Below are positions 40,340 to 48,930 of a DNA stretch of 59,012 nucleotides, one piece after another. Under the pieces are notes generated by a model. The model was not told the DNA's origin. It saw nothing but the letters and a program-made list of their open reading frames with translations, and made no database searches. How positions within the stretch are numbered: the stretch's first letter is position 1; each line of letters starts with the position of its first letter. The position numbers and the translations under genes were made by a program. Source of the DNA: Planctomycetota bacterium (GTDB lineage: Bacteria; Planctomycetota; PUPC01; JACPCR01); the NCBI GenBank assembly GCA_027625095.1, contig JAQBXN010000039.1:1-59012 (forward strand). The letters are read 5' to 3'.

Positions 40340-42240
40340 CGTTCCTCACTCTCCTCCTGCCTGCCTTGGTTTGGGGCGGTCAAGTTGCCGAACCTGATTT
40401 GCAAACAAGCGAGGCCATTAGAGACGTCTCTGTGTTTTTGATTTTTCAGGATGGGCTGCCTGGCTTCGTCTTTGACAAACTGCTGGCGGAAGGCCGTCTG
40501 CCGAACATCAGAAAGCATCTCGTCGATCGAGGATGCAAAGCACGGCGTGGGTTCTCATCTTTTCCTACAGTTACATTCCCGGCACATCTGAGCGCTGTGA
40601 CCGGGCTGTTCCCTGGTCATTCATCCGTACCCGGGTTGAAGTGGTTTGATCGGGAACGTCAGACTTCCCGGCACTACCTCAGCTTCGACTACTGGCGATT
40701 CGAGGACGATCTGGCGCTGTACTCGCCCAAGATGGCGGCCATACCTCGAATGATGGAAAAACCGGAGTCTCCCTTTACCCGGCTCAAAGGTTTGCCGACA
40801 GCATCCATTCAACAGGTGCTTGTGCGGGATGCGGGGACTACAAAGTTTTTTCCACTCGAATTGGCGCTCTCGAAGTTGATGGCGCAACTGCCTCACAACA
40901 CGGATGAGGCGGTAGGCGCGCATCTGCTGGAGCTCTACTCCTCGGAAGCGCCACCAAGGTTTTCATTCGTGAATTTTCCCGATTACGATTCCCTAGCGCA
41001 TTTGAAAGGCATCGAATCGCAGGAGGCGTTGCAGACAGTGATCGATCTGGATCGGATGCTGGGTGAACTTATCGATCTTTTGAAGGCCCGCGGCACCTTT
41101 GACAAGACATATATCGTCTTCGCCTCTGACCACGGCAACACTTCGCTGACCGATGGTAATCTGACGAATTACAAGCAAATTCTCTCCCGTATCGGGCTCA
41201 AGCCGCAGATACGCAATGAGCCGGATTTCGACACCTTCGTAGCCTCGAACTCCCTCAATTCGGTTGCCATTTACTTCAAGGATCCCCAACGCGGTTGGAG
41301 TGCACGGCCGGACCACCAAGTCCTGCGTAACTACCCTGTCGGCCTTGGCCGTAATATCGATGTCCTTCAACATCTCACCGAACAGGATGGGACTGACTTC
41401 ATCATTTTCGGCGATGGGCCCGGCCAGGTGCGTGTAATGAATCAGGATTCCGAGTTGCTCATCATTCGTCGCCTCTTTCTCGGCGAAGAGTTTTACAGGG
41501 CGAGACTGTTAAGGGGTGTGGTCGATCCGCTGCGATACCTCGATCACGAAGAACTGGAAGAAATGATGCGATCGGACGCTTTCCATCCCGCTGACAGGTG
41601 GTTCGAACTCAGCCAGCAAACCCGTTATCCCGATGCACTGGTGCAGGCGGTTCAGATCTTTGACAGCTTCCGATGCGGGGACCTTTTTCTGTGTATGCGT
41701 GAAGGATGGAAATGCAAACCGTCGCGCTACGTAGCGACCCATGGGTCGATGCTTGACAGCGACTCAGGAATTCCACTTGTCATATCGGGCCCGGATATCC
41801 GCAGGTGCAGCATTCCCGCCGCCCGTCTGGTTGATTTATATCCGACTATGCTACGGCTGTTCGGATTGCGAATTCCATTCGGAGTGCTGGATGGCCGGCC
41901 TCTGGATGAAATCCTGCCTGAGGATATATGCCGACAGACTGACCCGTTTACCGTCGAACGTCAGGAAAATTTGCCGGCCATGCTTGCCCTCTGGCGGGTC
42001 GAAGCCGCATATGCTGCAAGCCCGGTTCTACCCCACCAGTTCACCGACATGCTGGATGAGATGCCCAGAGGCAGGCGCCATAAGCTGGCCCGTTTGTTGA
42101 AGAAAAGGCAGAGACGTTTGACCGAGTTCCTTGCTCAGTCCAACGGCCCGGTTTTTTCTGCTAAAAATGGCATCGCCCGGACGCTGCTTCGCGCCAGAGA
42201 ACTCGAAACCGAGCGCCAGCTTGAGCTCCTGAAGGAATAG
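40336..42240 (+). CDS. Exported alkaline phosphatase superfamily protein (nucleotide pyrophosphatase/phosphodiesterase type)
   Basis: 634 aa with the signal MTFLTLLLPALVWGG. Metal-site landmarks: FLIFQDGLPGFVFDKLL (Asp), GFSSFPTVTFPAHLSAVTG (nucleophile Thr), FVNFPDYDSLAHLKG (Asp and His), and YIVFASDHGNTSLTDG (Asp-His). These match type I phosphodiesterases (PF01663). A conserved-looking C-terminal stretch, THGSMLDSDSGIPLVISGP, supplies the last His. It hydrolyses phosphodiesters or pyrophosphates outside the cytoplasm; the substrate is unknown. Its ATG overlaps the stop of the preceding mini-gene. Confidence 0.88.
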   Translation: MTFLTLLLPALVWGGQVAEPDLQTSEAIRDVSVFLIFQDGLPGFVFDKLLAEGRLPNIRKHLVDRGCKARRGFSSFPTVTFPAHLSAVTGLFPGHSSVPGLKWFDRERQTSRHYLSFDYWRFEDDLALYSPKMAAIPRMMEKPESPFTRLKGLPTASIQQVLVRDAGTTKFFPLELALSKLMAQLPHNTDEAVGAHLLELYSSEAPPRFSFVNFPDYDSLAHLKGIESQEALQTVIDLDRMLGELIDLLKARGTFDKTYIVFASDHGNTSLTDGNLTNYKQILSRIGLKPQIRNEPDFDTFVASNSLNSVAIYFKDPQRGWSARPDHQVLRNYPVGLGRNIDVLQHLTEQDGTDFIIFGDGPGQVRVMNQDSELLIIRRLFLGEEFYRARLLRGVVDPLRYLDHEELEEMMRSDAFHPADRWFELSQQTRYPDALVQAVQIFDSFRCGDLFLCMREGWKCKPSRYVATHGSMLDSDSGIPLVISGPDIRRCSIPAARLVDLYPTMLRLFGLRIPFGVLDGRPLDEILPEDICRQTDPFTVERQENLPAMLALWRVEAAYAASPVLPHQFTDMLDEMPRGRRHKLARLLKKRQRRLTEFLAQSNGPVFSAKNGIARTLLRARELETERQLELLKE

Positions 42241-42463
42241 GAAACTTGAGCCTCCGTCCCAAATTGATCTACCTGTTCGCCGATTAGCTGCGGTACCGGC
42301 GGTTACCCCAAACTTCGATGCGTTTGCAGGGTAGGGCATGAATTTCTGCAACACGGTAGCTTCGGCCCCTTCACAAGATGACCGTAGTAAGCAATCTCTT
42401 TCAGTTCACTCGGGAGCGTCGTGGTGAATTTTTGTTGCCGATCGGAACGTCCCACGTCCCCTC
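42241..42463. other. Gene-free stretch beside sulfatase remnant
   Basis: No start codon with family-like sequence was found. Minus-strand frames contain protein-like pieces (ELKEIAYYGHLVKGPK) without homology I recognise. This may be further debris of the broken gene at 42464-42562. Confidence 0.45.
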
Positions 42464-42562
42464 TCAAGGGAGGAAGACAATAAGGTTGGGTCTGTCTTCC
42501 GCGATAGCAGACGAACTGAAGAGAGCGGCTGACAGGATGAAAAAGAGGCCGTAGTTTTTCAT
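42464..42562 (-). pseudogene. Sulfatase N-terminal fragment
   Basis: The frame MKNYGLFFILSAALFSSSA-IA is a complete signal peptide followed by EDRPNLIVFL, the invariant opening of exported sulfatases (normally RPNIIVFLxDDxG). It then reads P and a stop; the catalytic C-x-P-x-R region and the remaining 400 residues are absent. A large internal deletion is the simplest explanation. The functional copy, if any, is outside the window. Confidence 0.65.
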
Positions 42563-42736
42563 CAGGAGTAGTCGTGGAATCAAGAGTGGGTAAACGCGCA
42601 ACATTCTTTCTCGTAATCCCGAACGAACAACAACCCTGATTGTGGTAGCCGGCTCGCTTGTCCCACATAGTTCACGAAGACGCCGCAAGCGAGCGATGAA
42701 CTTTATGACCCGGCGATGGATTCAGGACAATCCCCT

Positions 42737-43522
42737 CTACTGGCCCATCTCTTTCAATGCCTTCAGACAGCGTTCGACGGCCTCAAGGGGTGGGAAGGCA
42801 TCGGACTCGTATTCGACGATGTACCATTCGGTACCGGCGACGTTTTCACATGCTTCGAAGACGGCTGACCAGTCCGTGGTGTCTTTGCCGATGATTGGGC
42901 GGAATCCGGCGTGCCGGTCTTCCTTGCCGGCCTTGGCATGGAAGGGTTTGAGATGTGTCGTCCGGGAACGACCGGCGTATTTGTTCAGAATGCCGACGGC
43001 GTCTCCGCCGCCTGATATCGCATTCCCGGTATCGAGCTGCATGACTACGCTGTCTTTGGTGTTGCCGAATAATGTATCCCAGGCAGTCTCATCACTGTTT
43101 TCATCCCAGGGGGTGAACTCCCGGTCGTGATTGTGGTAACCGGTGACCAGGCCGTGGTCGGCAAGTTTGTCGGCAAGTGCATTGAAAAAGTCAGCCATCT
43201 TGAGCCAGTCGTCACGGGTCTGAGTGAGTTGGCCCGGGAGGCCGGGGATGATGACGAATTCATTGTTCAGGGTCTTGTTAAATTCGATGGTCGATTCGAG
43301 AGTGTCGTCTTGCACCAGGGCATACGGCGTGTGCCAGCCACAGCAGGGCAGACCCAAGTCATCGAGATAGCCCCTCAATTCTTTGGCCGTGTTGTTGGGA
43401 TTTCCGGCAAACTCGACACCTTCGTAACCCATCCCGGCGACGGCCTTGAGCGTTCCGGCGGTGTCTGCCTTGAGTTCGTTGCGGACAGAGTAAAGTTCGA
43501 GTGCGATTGGAACGCGTGACAT
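42737..43522 (-). CDS. Sugar phosphate isomerase/epimerase family protein
   Basis: 261-aa TIM barrel without a signal peptide. Typical pieces: VPIALELYSVRNELKADTAGTLKAVAGMGYEGVEFAG, GWHTPYALVQ, LVTGYHNHDREFTPW (His), VVMQLDTGNAISGG (Asp), THLKPFHAKAG, and WYIVEYESDAFPPLEAVERCL (Glu). The divalent-metal ligands of the family are present. It probably interconverts keto sugars or acts on inositol derivatives. AAGGA lies six bases before the ATG. Unlike the exported relative at 27418, this one is cytosolic. Confidence 0.9.
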   Translation of the reverse strand: MSRVPIALELYSVRNELKADTAGTLKAVAGMGYEGVEFAGNPNNTAKELRGYLDDLGLPCCGWHTPYALVQDDTLESTIEFNKTLNNEFVIIPGLPGQLTQTRDDWLKMADFFNALADKLADHGLVTGYHNHDREFTPWDENSDETAWDTLFGNTKDSVVMQLDTGNAISGGGDAVGILNKYAGRSRTTHLKPFHAKAGKEDRHAGFRPIIGKDTTDWSAVFEACENVAGTEWYIVEYESDAFPPLEAVERCLKALKEMGQ

Positions 43523-43699
43523 GGGAATTCCTTATGGTTGATGGTAAATGGTTGTATGAGGGAATCGGATTCACGAACAGGGCAAGCGAATGAATCTCTG
43601 AAAAGCTTGATCTCAATATATGAATGGAGATGGAAGTCGAAACTGAACCAACGCTTCTGAACTCATCCGTAGAGGTAAGATTGGGGCTGCCATCAACCA

Positions 43700-44467
43700 T
43701 CAACCATTACCTTCAATGCTCCTGATCCTGTCCCGAAGACTGGCCGCCTTTTCGAATTCCTGGGCGGCCACCGCCTTGCTGAGCTCATTGCGAAGGTTTT
43801 CGACGGAGTCCTCCGGGAGGCCAAGCAAGATCTCCTGTTCGAGGCTCTCCAGAATCCTCATCTCTAGGCAGTCTTCGCTGATACCAAACAGCCCGACATT
43901 CTCATCAATGAATTTGAGGATTTTTCGACGTCCCTCCTTGGCGATACCCAGTGCGTCATATTGCCGGCCTTCCGTGGATGCAAGGCGTGCCCGGGCCTGG
44001 GTATTCATCATGAGAATGTATGGACGATATTGTTCGATGGCGTACCGATCTTCTTCCTCCTCCGCGTATTGGCGCAGGAACAGGCCCGCATGCAGGTTGC
44101 GATTGGTGTCCCTGGCCACCTGTTCGAATTCATTCAGATGGAAGAGGCTCAGGTAGCGGTAGTAGTAGTAGAGGGATTCTTCACGCAATTGAGCGCACTC
44201 TTCCACGTTGAGAACGAAGCCATAATCGTTGTCGTGATCCAGAACATATTTATCTCGTTCGGCTTTCTGGTAGTCGAGGTAAGACTCAAATCCGTTCGGT
44301 CGCTTGCCATCCGGCCGGCCGGTGACTTCCATCTGAATCAGGCCGAGTTCAACTCGCATCTGGACTTTTTCTTTGCCATCCTCACCAAGGATTTTGCGTA
44401 CAGTGATCGACCCGGGCTCAAAATCCCAGTCTTCGAAGGCTTCACTGATGTCCTGACTGCTCATCAT
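43700..44467 (-). CDS. UvrB/UvrC-motif protein
   Basis: 255 aa. The C-terminal LRNELSKAVAAQEFEKAASLRDRIRSIEG is a standard UvrB/UvrC interaction motif, also found in McsA and other regulators. The N-terminal 150 residues include a beta-rich block (VRKILGEDGKEKVQMRVELGLIQMEVTG) and a Tyr-rich helix (EESLYYYYRYLSLFHLNEFEQVARDTNRNL), seen in a family of uncharacterised UvrB/C-motif proteins. No nuclease or helicase domain is present. It lies 9 bp after the HutX-like gene, so both are probably co-transcribed. Confidence 0.75.
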   Translation of the reverse strand: MMSSQDISEAFEDWDFEPGSITVRKILGEDGKEKVQMRVELGLIQMEVTGRPDGKRPNGFESYLDYQKAERDKYVLDHDNDYGFVLNVEECAQLREESLYYYYRYLSLFHLNEFEQVARDTNRNLHAGLFLRQYAEEEEDRYAIEQYRPYILMMNTQARARLASTEGRQYDALGIAKEGRRKILKFIDENVGLFGISEDCLEMRILESLEQEILLGLPEDSVENLRNELSKAVAAQEFEKAASLRDRIRSIEGNG

Positions 44468-44476
44468 GAATCCTGG

Positions 44477-44998
44477 CTATTGGTTCAAACGATAAGTGGA
44501 GTTGATCTTGTGGTATCCATCCAACTGTTCCTGTTTGTAATCCTCATCCGGCCCGGGGCGCGATAGGAAAACCTTGAAAACGGCATCTCCCTCAGGCGAG
44601 TAAAACTGTACCGAGTAAGTCGGCTTTCGGTCGAAATGCCCGAGCTTTTCAAGACAGAAAATTGAGTGGATGCCTTCGTATCGAATGTGCATGTCGATGG
44701 TTTCTGTCTGCACATTGAAGAACGGCCCCGTCACCGAAAAACCGCCAAACTCGCCAAATGTTTCAAGGACGGCGTACCTGTTTGTGCAGAAGACATGGCA
44801 CTTCCCCATATGCTCAAACTCGTGAACAATGTCCTGGAAATCTGCTGCACGCAGTTCCCAGCAATTGAGCCCCTCCTGAGCACGGAGGATTTCTACTTCG
44901 GGGACATCCAGCGTCCTTGCGATCTGGCTGGTCATCGCGCTGGGATGCTCTTCGATATACGTAATGATTTTCTGTCTGAGATCTTCTGTAAGAGGCAT
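44477..44998 (-). CDS. HutX/ChuX-like heme utilisation protein
   Basis: 173 aa from the ATG at 44998; a longer reading from 45052 adds a non-conserved leader. The N-terminus (LRQKIITYIEEHPSAMTSQIARTLDVPEVEILRAQEG) resembles a helix-turn-helix. The rest fits the heme-carrier fold of HutX/ChuX: ITMIDMHIRYEGIHSIFCLEK-like and KPTYSVQFYSPEGDAVFKVFLSRPG. It would bind heme in the cytosol. No heme transporter, heme oxygenase or TonB receptor is in the window, so its heme source is unclear. The assignment is by pattern only. Confidence 0.68.
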   Translation of the reverse strand: MPLTEDLRQKIITYIEEHPSAMTSQIARTLDVPEVEILRAQEGLNCWELRAADFQDIVHEFEHMGKCHVFCTNRYAVLETFGEFGGFSVTGPFFNVQTETIDMHIRYEGIHSIFCLEKLGHFDRKPTYSVQFYSPEGDAVFKVFLSRPGPDEDYKQEQLDGYHKINSTYRLNQ

Positions 44999-45063
44999 AC
45001 TGAATTTGAAGAAAAGGATGATTCCTGACGTAGTCCTTGTCCGCGACACCAATCGTAGGCCGC

Positions 45064-45095
45064 AGTTGCACCCCGGGGTTCTACGGGGTGTAACT
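45064..45095. repeat. 12-bp inverted repeat upstream of WD40 gene
   Basis: AGTTGCACCCCG (45064-45075), eight-base loop, CGGGGTGTAACT (45084-45095), one G-T pair in RNA. It is not followed by a T-run. It may be a dispersed repeat or a terminator for an unseen transcript. Confidence 0.7.
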
Positions 45096-45201
45096 CCGTG
45101 CTACATCCGAGACTATAATGAGAGGTAAATATAGCGATGACCCTCATTACTTTGAAACGCGAAGGGCTGAACATGTTGGCACAGAATCTTCTCTTGCAGA
45201 A

Positions 45202-45231
45202 CTGACAAAATCCTTTTGATACTGCTAAGAT
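45202..45231 (+). promoter_or_regulatory. Possible promoter of the WD40 gene
   Basis: CTGACA at 45202-45207 and TAAGAT at 45226-45231 with an 18-bp spacer, 44 bp before the ATG at 45275. The match is moderate. Confidence 0.3.
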
Positions 45232-45274
45232 ATCCGCGCCCCCCATGGAAAACCTTTGAACCGAGGAATTCAAT

Positions 45275-46990
45275 ATGAGTTCGTTGAGGTTAATTTCACT
45301 CGTATATCTGATTGTTTTCGTTGTTGATGCGGATGAAGTCATCCATACCATCGCACCCGGAGGTATGGTCAATTCAGTAGCCGTAGACGCCAGGGGCAAG
45401 ACCCTTATTGCTGCAGCCACCTCTGAGGAAGGCGGGACAGCCACGGGCATTTCGGTGTGGAATCTGGATACCGGCAAAGTAACAAACCAGCTTCAAGGCC
45501 ACACCGGCGGAGCGACAGCAGCGGGCTTTGCTGCCAATGGAAGCCGCGCGGCTACCGCCGGCAAGGATGGCACCGTTATCATCTGGTATCCAAACACCTG
45601 GCGCACCGCGGCCACTCTGCGCGGGCATGATTCGGAAGTGACCGCACTTGCCTTTAATCCGGCGGGCAACCAGGTGGCCACCACGGATACTAAAGGAATG
45701 CTGATCCTCTGGGATGCGTTCGGCCTGAGAATGCGCTTTTCCTTTCCCGCGTCTGATTCCGCAGTTCGAGCACTTGCCTACCAAACCGCCAGGAACGTCA
45801 TCGCTACCGGTGACGACAAAGGTGCGATTCGGATATTCGATGCATCCACCAAACGCAAGCTTGTAGAGATCGAGAGCCAGAACGGCGCAGTTATCGATTT
45901 GAGTTACAGCCTGAACGACGAGATTCTCCTGGCATCCTACAGCAATGGGAAAGTCGTTTTGTGGAATGTAAGTGACCGACAACCGCTCAGAGAACTCGAT
46001 ACGGAATCCGGCCCTGACACGCGGGCCGCGTACACCAGGGACGGTCGGAGGATTGTGACTTCTGGCAGCGAAGGCAATCTGAAACTCTGGGAGGCTTCGA
46101 CCGGTAAACTCTTGCGTTCGGATTTCGAAGCCGGAGGCTCAACCCGGTTGCTGCAGTTCTTTGCAAACGGTGAGAAGTTCATCTCGGCAAGTCAGGATCA
46201 GATTCTTATCACGAAGAGCCCCGGAGCCGAGAGCCAAGGGTCCGGTCTGAGGAACAGGCTTCTTGTGTGGGGGAGTCCCGATCCAAAACAAGTAAACGAT
46301 GGATTCGGCGTGCAGGTGTTCAAGTCAGTGAAAGAGCCTTACCCATGGGTCATCAAATGGCAGGGCAGTAATCGTTCGACTCCGTTCCAGGCTGTTGTGA
46401 CTGGGAAAGTCGTTGCCGAGGGTGCCAAGGCCAGGGAAGAGGTCATGGAAGAGAATGCGAAAGAGGAACGAGAACGGGTAATGGAAAAGGAAAAGGAAGA
46501 GCGCGAAAGAGAGCGCGAAAGAGAGCGCGAGCGCGTAGACCGTGAACGAGACCGCGAGCAAGGCGAAGACGGGAATCGCAATCGTGACCAGGAAGGAGTA
46601 GACAAACGGCGCGAGAAGGAGAAGAAAGGGGGTGGAGATAAGCGAAATGAGAAAAGAGAAATCGAGCACAAACTGGAAGAGACTCGTGACGGTTTCAGAC
46701 TGGTCACGGATGCCAAAGGGAAGGAAGGTGAGGTGAAGTTCACCGCCAAGTCCCGATTTGTTTTGAAGTTTCAGAGAGCAGAAGGTGAAAATGTTCGAAG
46801 TGTGCCGGCGTCACTCATCTACGTTGGCGTCGAAGGCCAGCATCCGTTTTCAAATCCGCTCAGTTTGAATGAAGAAACCAAACCCCCTTCAGAGAAAATT
46901 CTGAAGCGAATCGCCGAAGCTCACTCAAGGGGCGAAGGAGAAAAAGGTAAAGAAGATCCCAAGGCGAATGAGAAGCAAAAGAGGGAATAA
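45275..46990 (+). CDS. Exported WD40-repeat protein with Arg/Glu repeat region
   Basis: 571 aa, start preceded by GAGGAA. Signal peptide SLRLISLVYLIVFVVDA. Residues 25-310 form a WD40 propeller of about seven blades, e.g. HTGGATAAGFAANGSRAATAGKDGTVIIWYPNT, HDSEVTALAFNPAGNQVATTDTKGMLILWDAF, TSGSEGNLKLWEAS. Residues about 387-472 are an extreme low-complexity region of alternating Arg and Glu (ERERERERERERVDRERDREQ), probably a single long alpha-helix. A PPC-like or beta domain follows (FVLKFQRAEGENVRSV). The role is probably protein binding outside the cytoplasm. It is followed by a lipoprotein gene. Confidence 0.85.
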   Translation: MSSLRLISLVYLIVFVVDADEVIHTIAPGGMVNSVAVDARGKTLIAAATSEEGGTATGISVWNLDTGKVTNQLQGHTGGATAAGFAANGSRAATAGKDGTVIIWYPNTWRTAATLRGHDSEVTALAFNPAGNQVATTDTKGMLILWDAFGLRMRFSFPASDSAVRALAYQTARNVIATGDDKGAIRIFDASTKRKLVEIESQNGAVIDLSYSLNDEILLASYSNGKVVLWNVSDRQPLRELDTESGPDTRAAYTRDGRRIVTSGSEGNLKLWEASTGKLLRSDFEAGGSTRLLQFFANGEKFISASQDQILITKSPGAESQGSGLRNRLLVWGSPDPKQVNDGFGVQVFKSVKEPYPWVIKWQGSNRSTPFQAVVTGKVVAEGAKAREEVMEENAKEERERVMEKEKEERERERERERERVDRERDREQGEDGNRNRDQEGVDKRREKEKKGGGDKRNEKREIEHKLEETRDGFRLVTDAKGKEGEVKFTAKSRFVLKFQRAEGENVRSVPASLIYVGVEGQHPFSNPLSLNEETKPPSEKILKRIAEAHSRGEGEKGKEDPKANEKQKRE

Positions 46991-47003
46991 TGAGCCCACA
47001 CGC

Positions 47004-47522
47004 ATGCCAGTTGGTCAGCTCAATTTGAAACCCGTCGCTGCTGGCAAAGCACTTGTTATTTTTCTGGCTCTTCTGCTGTTTCTTCCTGCCTGCGGAATTC
47101 AGTATTCATTCCGCCGACCCAAGAAGAAACCAGAAGATCCGCTCATGGCGCGCAACCTCCTTGCGCCTCCCAGAGATGCCAAACATACCGGCTACTTTCG
47201 AGTCTATTCAGCCTGGTATGCCGACCACGCCACGCTGGTGGATAGGTTGTCTGACAATCCCGATACCGTCAGGCAAATTTATAAGCGGCTCGAAAACCAC
47301 CTCGAAATGATGAAAGACCACATGTACGAACGAGAGGCGGCCACATTCGAAATTGAAGTGATTGGGGCGTACCGGCAACTTCTGACACCTTGGCCAGGCG
47401 CCAGCCCCACCATTGTCGGCCGGCGCCTGGCAGGCATCGGCAGGCGGATCCGCGGCGATTTCGCCCCAGGCAAGTTTCCTGTTAAAGGGACAGACGAAAG
47501 CCCTGAGGAGGTAGCGGATTGA
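47004..47522 (+). CDS. Predicted lipoprotein
   Basis: 172 aa from the ATG at 47004; an ATG at 46968 would overlap the WD40 gene by 23 bp. Signal LVIFLALLLFLPAC ends with a lipobox-like L-P-A-C. The mature part is helical and charged: DRLSDNPDTVRQIYKRLENHLEMMKDHMYEREAATFEIEVIGAYRQLLTPW. I recognise no family. It is coupled to the next gene through a TTGA overlap. Confidence 0.65.
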   Translation: MPVGQLNLKPVAAGKALVIFLALLLFLPACGIQYSFRRPKKKPEDPLMARNLLAPPRDAKHTGYFRVYSAWYADHATLVDRLSDNPDTVRQIYKRLENHLEMMKDHMYEREAATFEIEVIGAYRQLLTPWPGASPTIVGRRLAGIGRRIRGDFAPGKFPVKGTDESPEEVAD

Positions 47523-47965
47523 CAGCTCCCGAAAAGAAAGTCCAGGCCCAACACTCTTCACCGGTGGCAGCCTGTGTTGCAGGCATCTGCTTTCTTTACG
47601 GTTTGAGTCTGGGAGCAATCACGATCGACGAGATTTTTCGGCTGGGCTGGTTTCCAACCGAGCTGGAGAAACAGGTGCAGCGCAACATCAATGGGCTCGC
47701 CTCCTCAGATCAGAAGGAACGGGAGAAGGCCCTGAAGGCGCTTGAAACGAGTCCCGGTTTCGTGCTGGTCCCATCGCTCATTCGAGAGCTCGAATCTGAA
47801 CAGGAGGGGCGTCGGGTCAGCTCGGCTCGGCTGTTAACCAATCGTACGCGCGAATATCTGAACGGAAACCTGTTGGGATATGCTCCAGATGCCCCGCCGG
47901 AGCAACGAAAGCAGGCGATTCAGAAGCTCTGGGATTGGTGGACGATGGTGAAAGAGGATTACTGA
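47519..47965 (+). CDS. Membrane-anchored HEAT-like protein
   Basis: 148 aa, starting at TTG in the TTGA overlap with the lipoprotein gene. One N-terminal membrane helix (PVAACVAGICFLYGLSLGAI) is followed by a soluble helical part, DQKEREKALKALETSPGFVLVPSLIRELESEQEGRRVSSARLLTNRT, which looks like one or two HEAT-type repeats. No known family. With the WD40 protein and lipoprotein it forms a three-gene unit likely to encode an envelope complex; this is inference from spacing. Confidence 0.6.
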   Translation: MTAPEKKVQAQHSSPVAACVAGICFLYGLSLGAITIDEIFRLGWFPTELEKQVQRNINGLASSDQKEREKALKALETSPGFVLVPSLIRELESEQEGRRVSSARLLTNRTREYLNGNLLGYAPDAPPEQRKQAIQKLWDWWTMVKEDY

Positions 47966-47971
47966 CACCCA

Positions 47972-48001
47972 CAAAAAAGGGCCGCCAAATATGGCGGCCC
48001 T
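47972..48001 (-). terminator. Rho-independent terminator of the prepilin gene
   Basis: Read on the minus strand: AGGGCCGCCA, four-base loop, TGGCGGCCCT, then TTTTTTG. The T-run is on the minus strand only, so it serves the prepilin gene at 48026. The plus-strand operon also ends into it. Confidence 0.85.
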
Positions 48002-48025
48002 GTCAGACGGTCGTTCGTTTGCGTT

Positions 48026-48688
48026 TTAGTACGACCGTGTGTTTCCTGCCCTGAATGAATCCGTCCAGTGGCCGAAGTCGATCCATTCCACGTGAGAATC
48101 TGCAAAGAGGACGTTTCCGCCTGCTTCAAAGTGATTGCCCGTCATATCCGGTACATCCTTTACACCGGATTCCGTCGCGTCAGACAAGAGCCACGTAATA
48201 TCACCATAGGTGTCGGCCCGCGACCGTGTCTTTACGCTGGTTGTGGCCAATTCATTGCCCAACTTATCAAACAGCAGATAACTGTGATAGTCGTAGCTGG
48301 TTCCTCTATATCCCAGCCGCCCGCCCACGGCATTGTCCTCCAAGTCAATGGAAGCAATTACTGAGTTCCCAGTCGAAATACAAACAAACACGTCAAGGCT
48401 TTTCACGGTCGACGGATAAAGCGGCCGAAGATTGTCATCATCAGGGCCGGTGGTAGGTGGAAACTTTCCCGTCCAGCGAACATCGTACATATTAAAAGCC
48501 ATACCCAGTTCACGAAGGTTATTCTGACAGTGCTGAATTTTTGCCCTATTACGAACTTCCTGAACACCAGTAAAAAATATAGAGGTCATCATTGCCATGA
48601 TGCTGACCGAGATCAGAATTTCGATCATCGTAATACCGGATTCTTGTCTCTGGCTGAATTGGTTGGAAGTGTTTACCTTTACGAACAT
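48026..48688 (-). CDS. Prepilin-type protein (DUF1559-like)
   Basis: 220 aa. The N-terminus ESG-ITMIEILISVSIMAMMTSIFFTG is a type IV prepilin signal: cleavage after Gly18 leaves Glu at mature position 5. The C-terminus, GNHFEAGGNVLFADSHVEWIDFGHW, is a variant of the H-x9-DG box typical of Planctomycetes and Verrucomicrobia pseudopilins. It presumably enters a type II secretion-like or pilus fibre. No pilus assembly genes are nearby. It has its own terminator on the minus strand. Confidence 0.85.
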   Translation of the reverse strand: MFVKVNTSNQFSQRQESGITMIEILISVSIMAMMTSIFFTGVQEVRNRAKIQHCQNNLRELGMAFNMYDVRWTGKFPPTTGPDDDNLRPLYPSTVKSLDVFVCISTGNSVIASIDLEDNAVGGRLGYRGTSYDYHSYLLFDKLGNELATTSVKTRSRADTYGDITWLLSDATESGVKDVPDMTGNHFEAGGNVLFADSHVEWIDFGHWTDSFRAGNTRSY

Positions 48689-48930
48689 TTGGTGGGGGGC
48701 CAGGAGGTTAAAGCGGAATCGAAAGTAAATGTTGAAGTCTTTCCACAGTTTGTTCAGTTTCTATACCCGGTAAAAGACTTTATCAGGCGTTGGACGATGT
48801 ATTTGTTTGCGTTCCATACGGTTAAGGAAAAACAAAATCATCTAACTCCAACGAAATCCTGATGAAGCACAGCGCGTACCATCCAGAGCCTTATGAGGCC
48901 ATAGGACCGGAATTATTGCTAGCTGATCGG

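Noticed and set aside
42303..42668. 121-codon minus-strand open frame
   Set aside because: Out of frame with the sulfatase signal peptide and without a plausible start; treated as debris.
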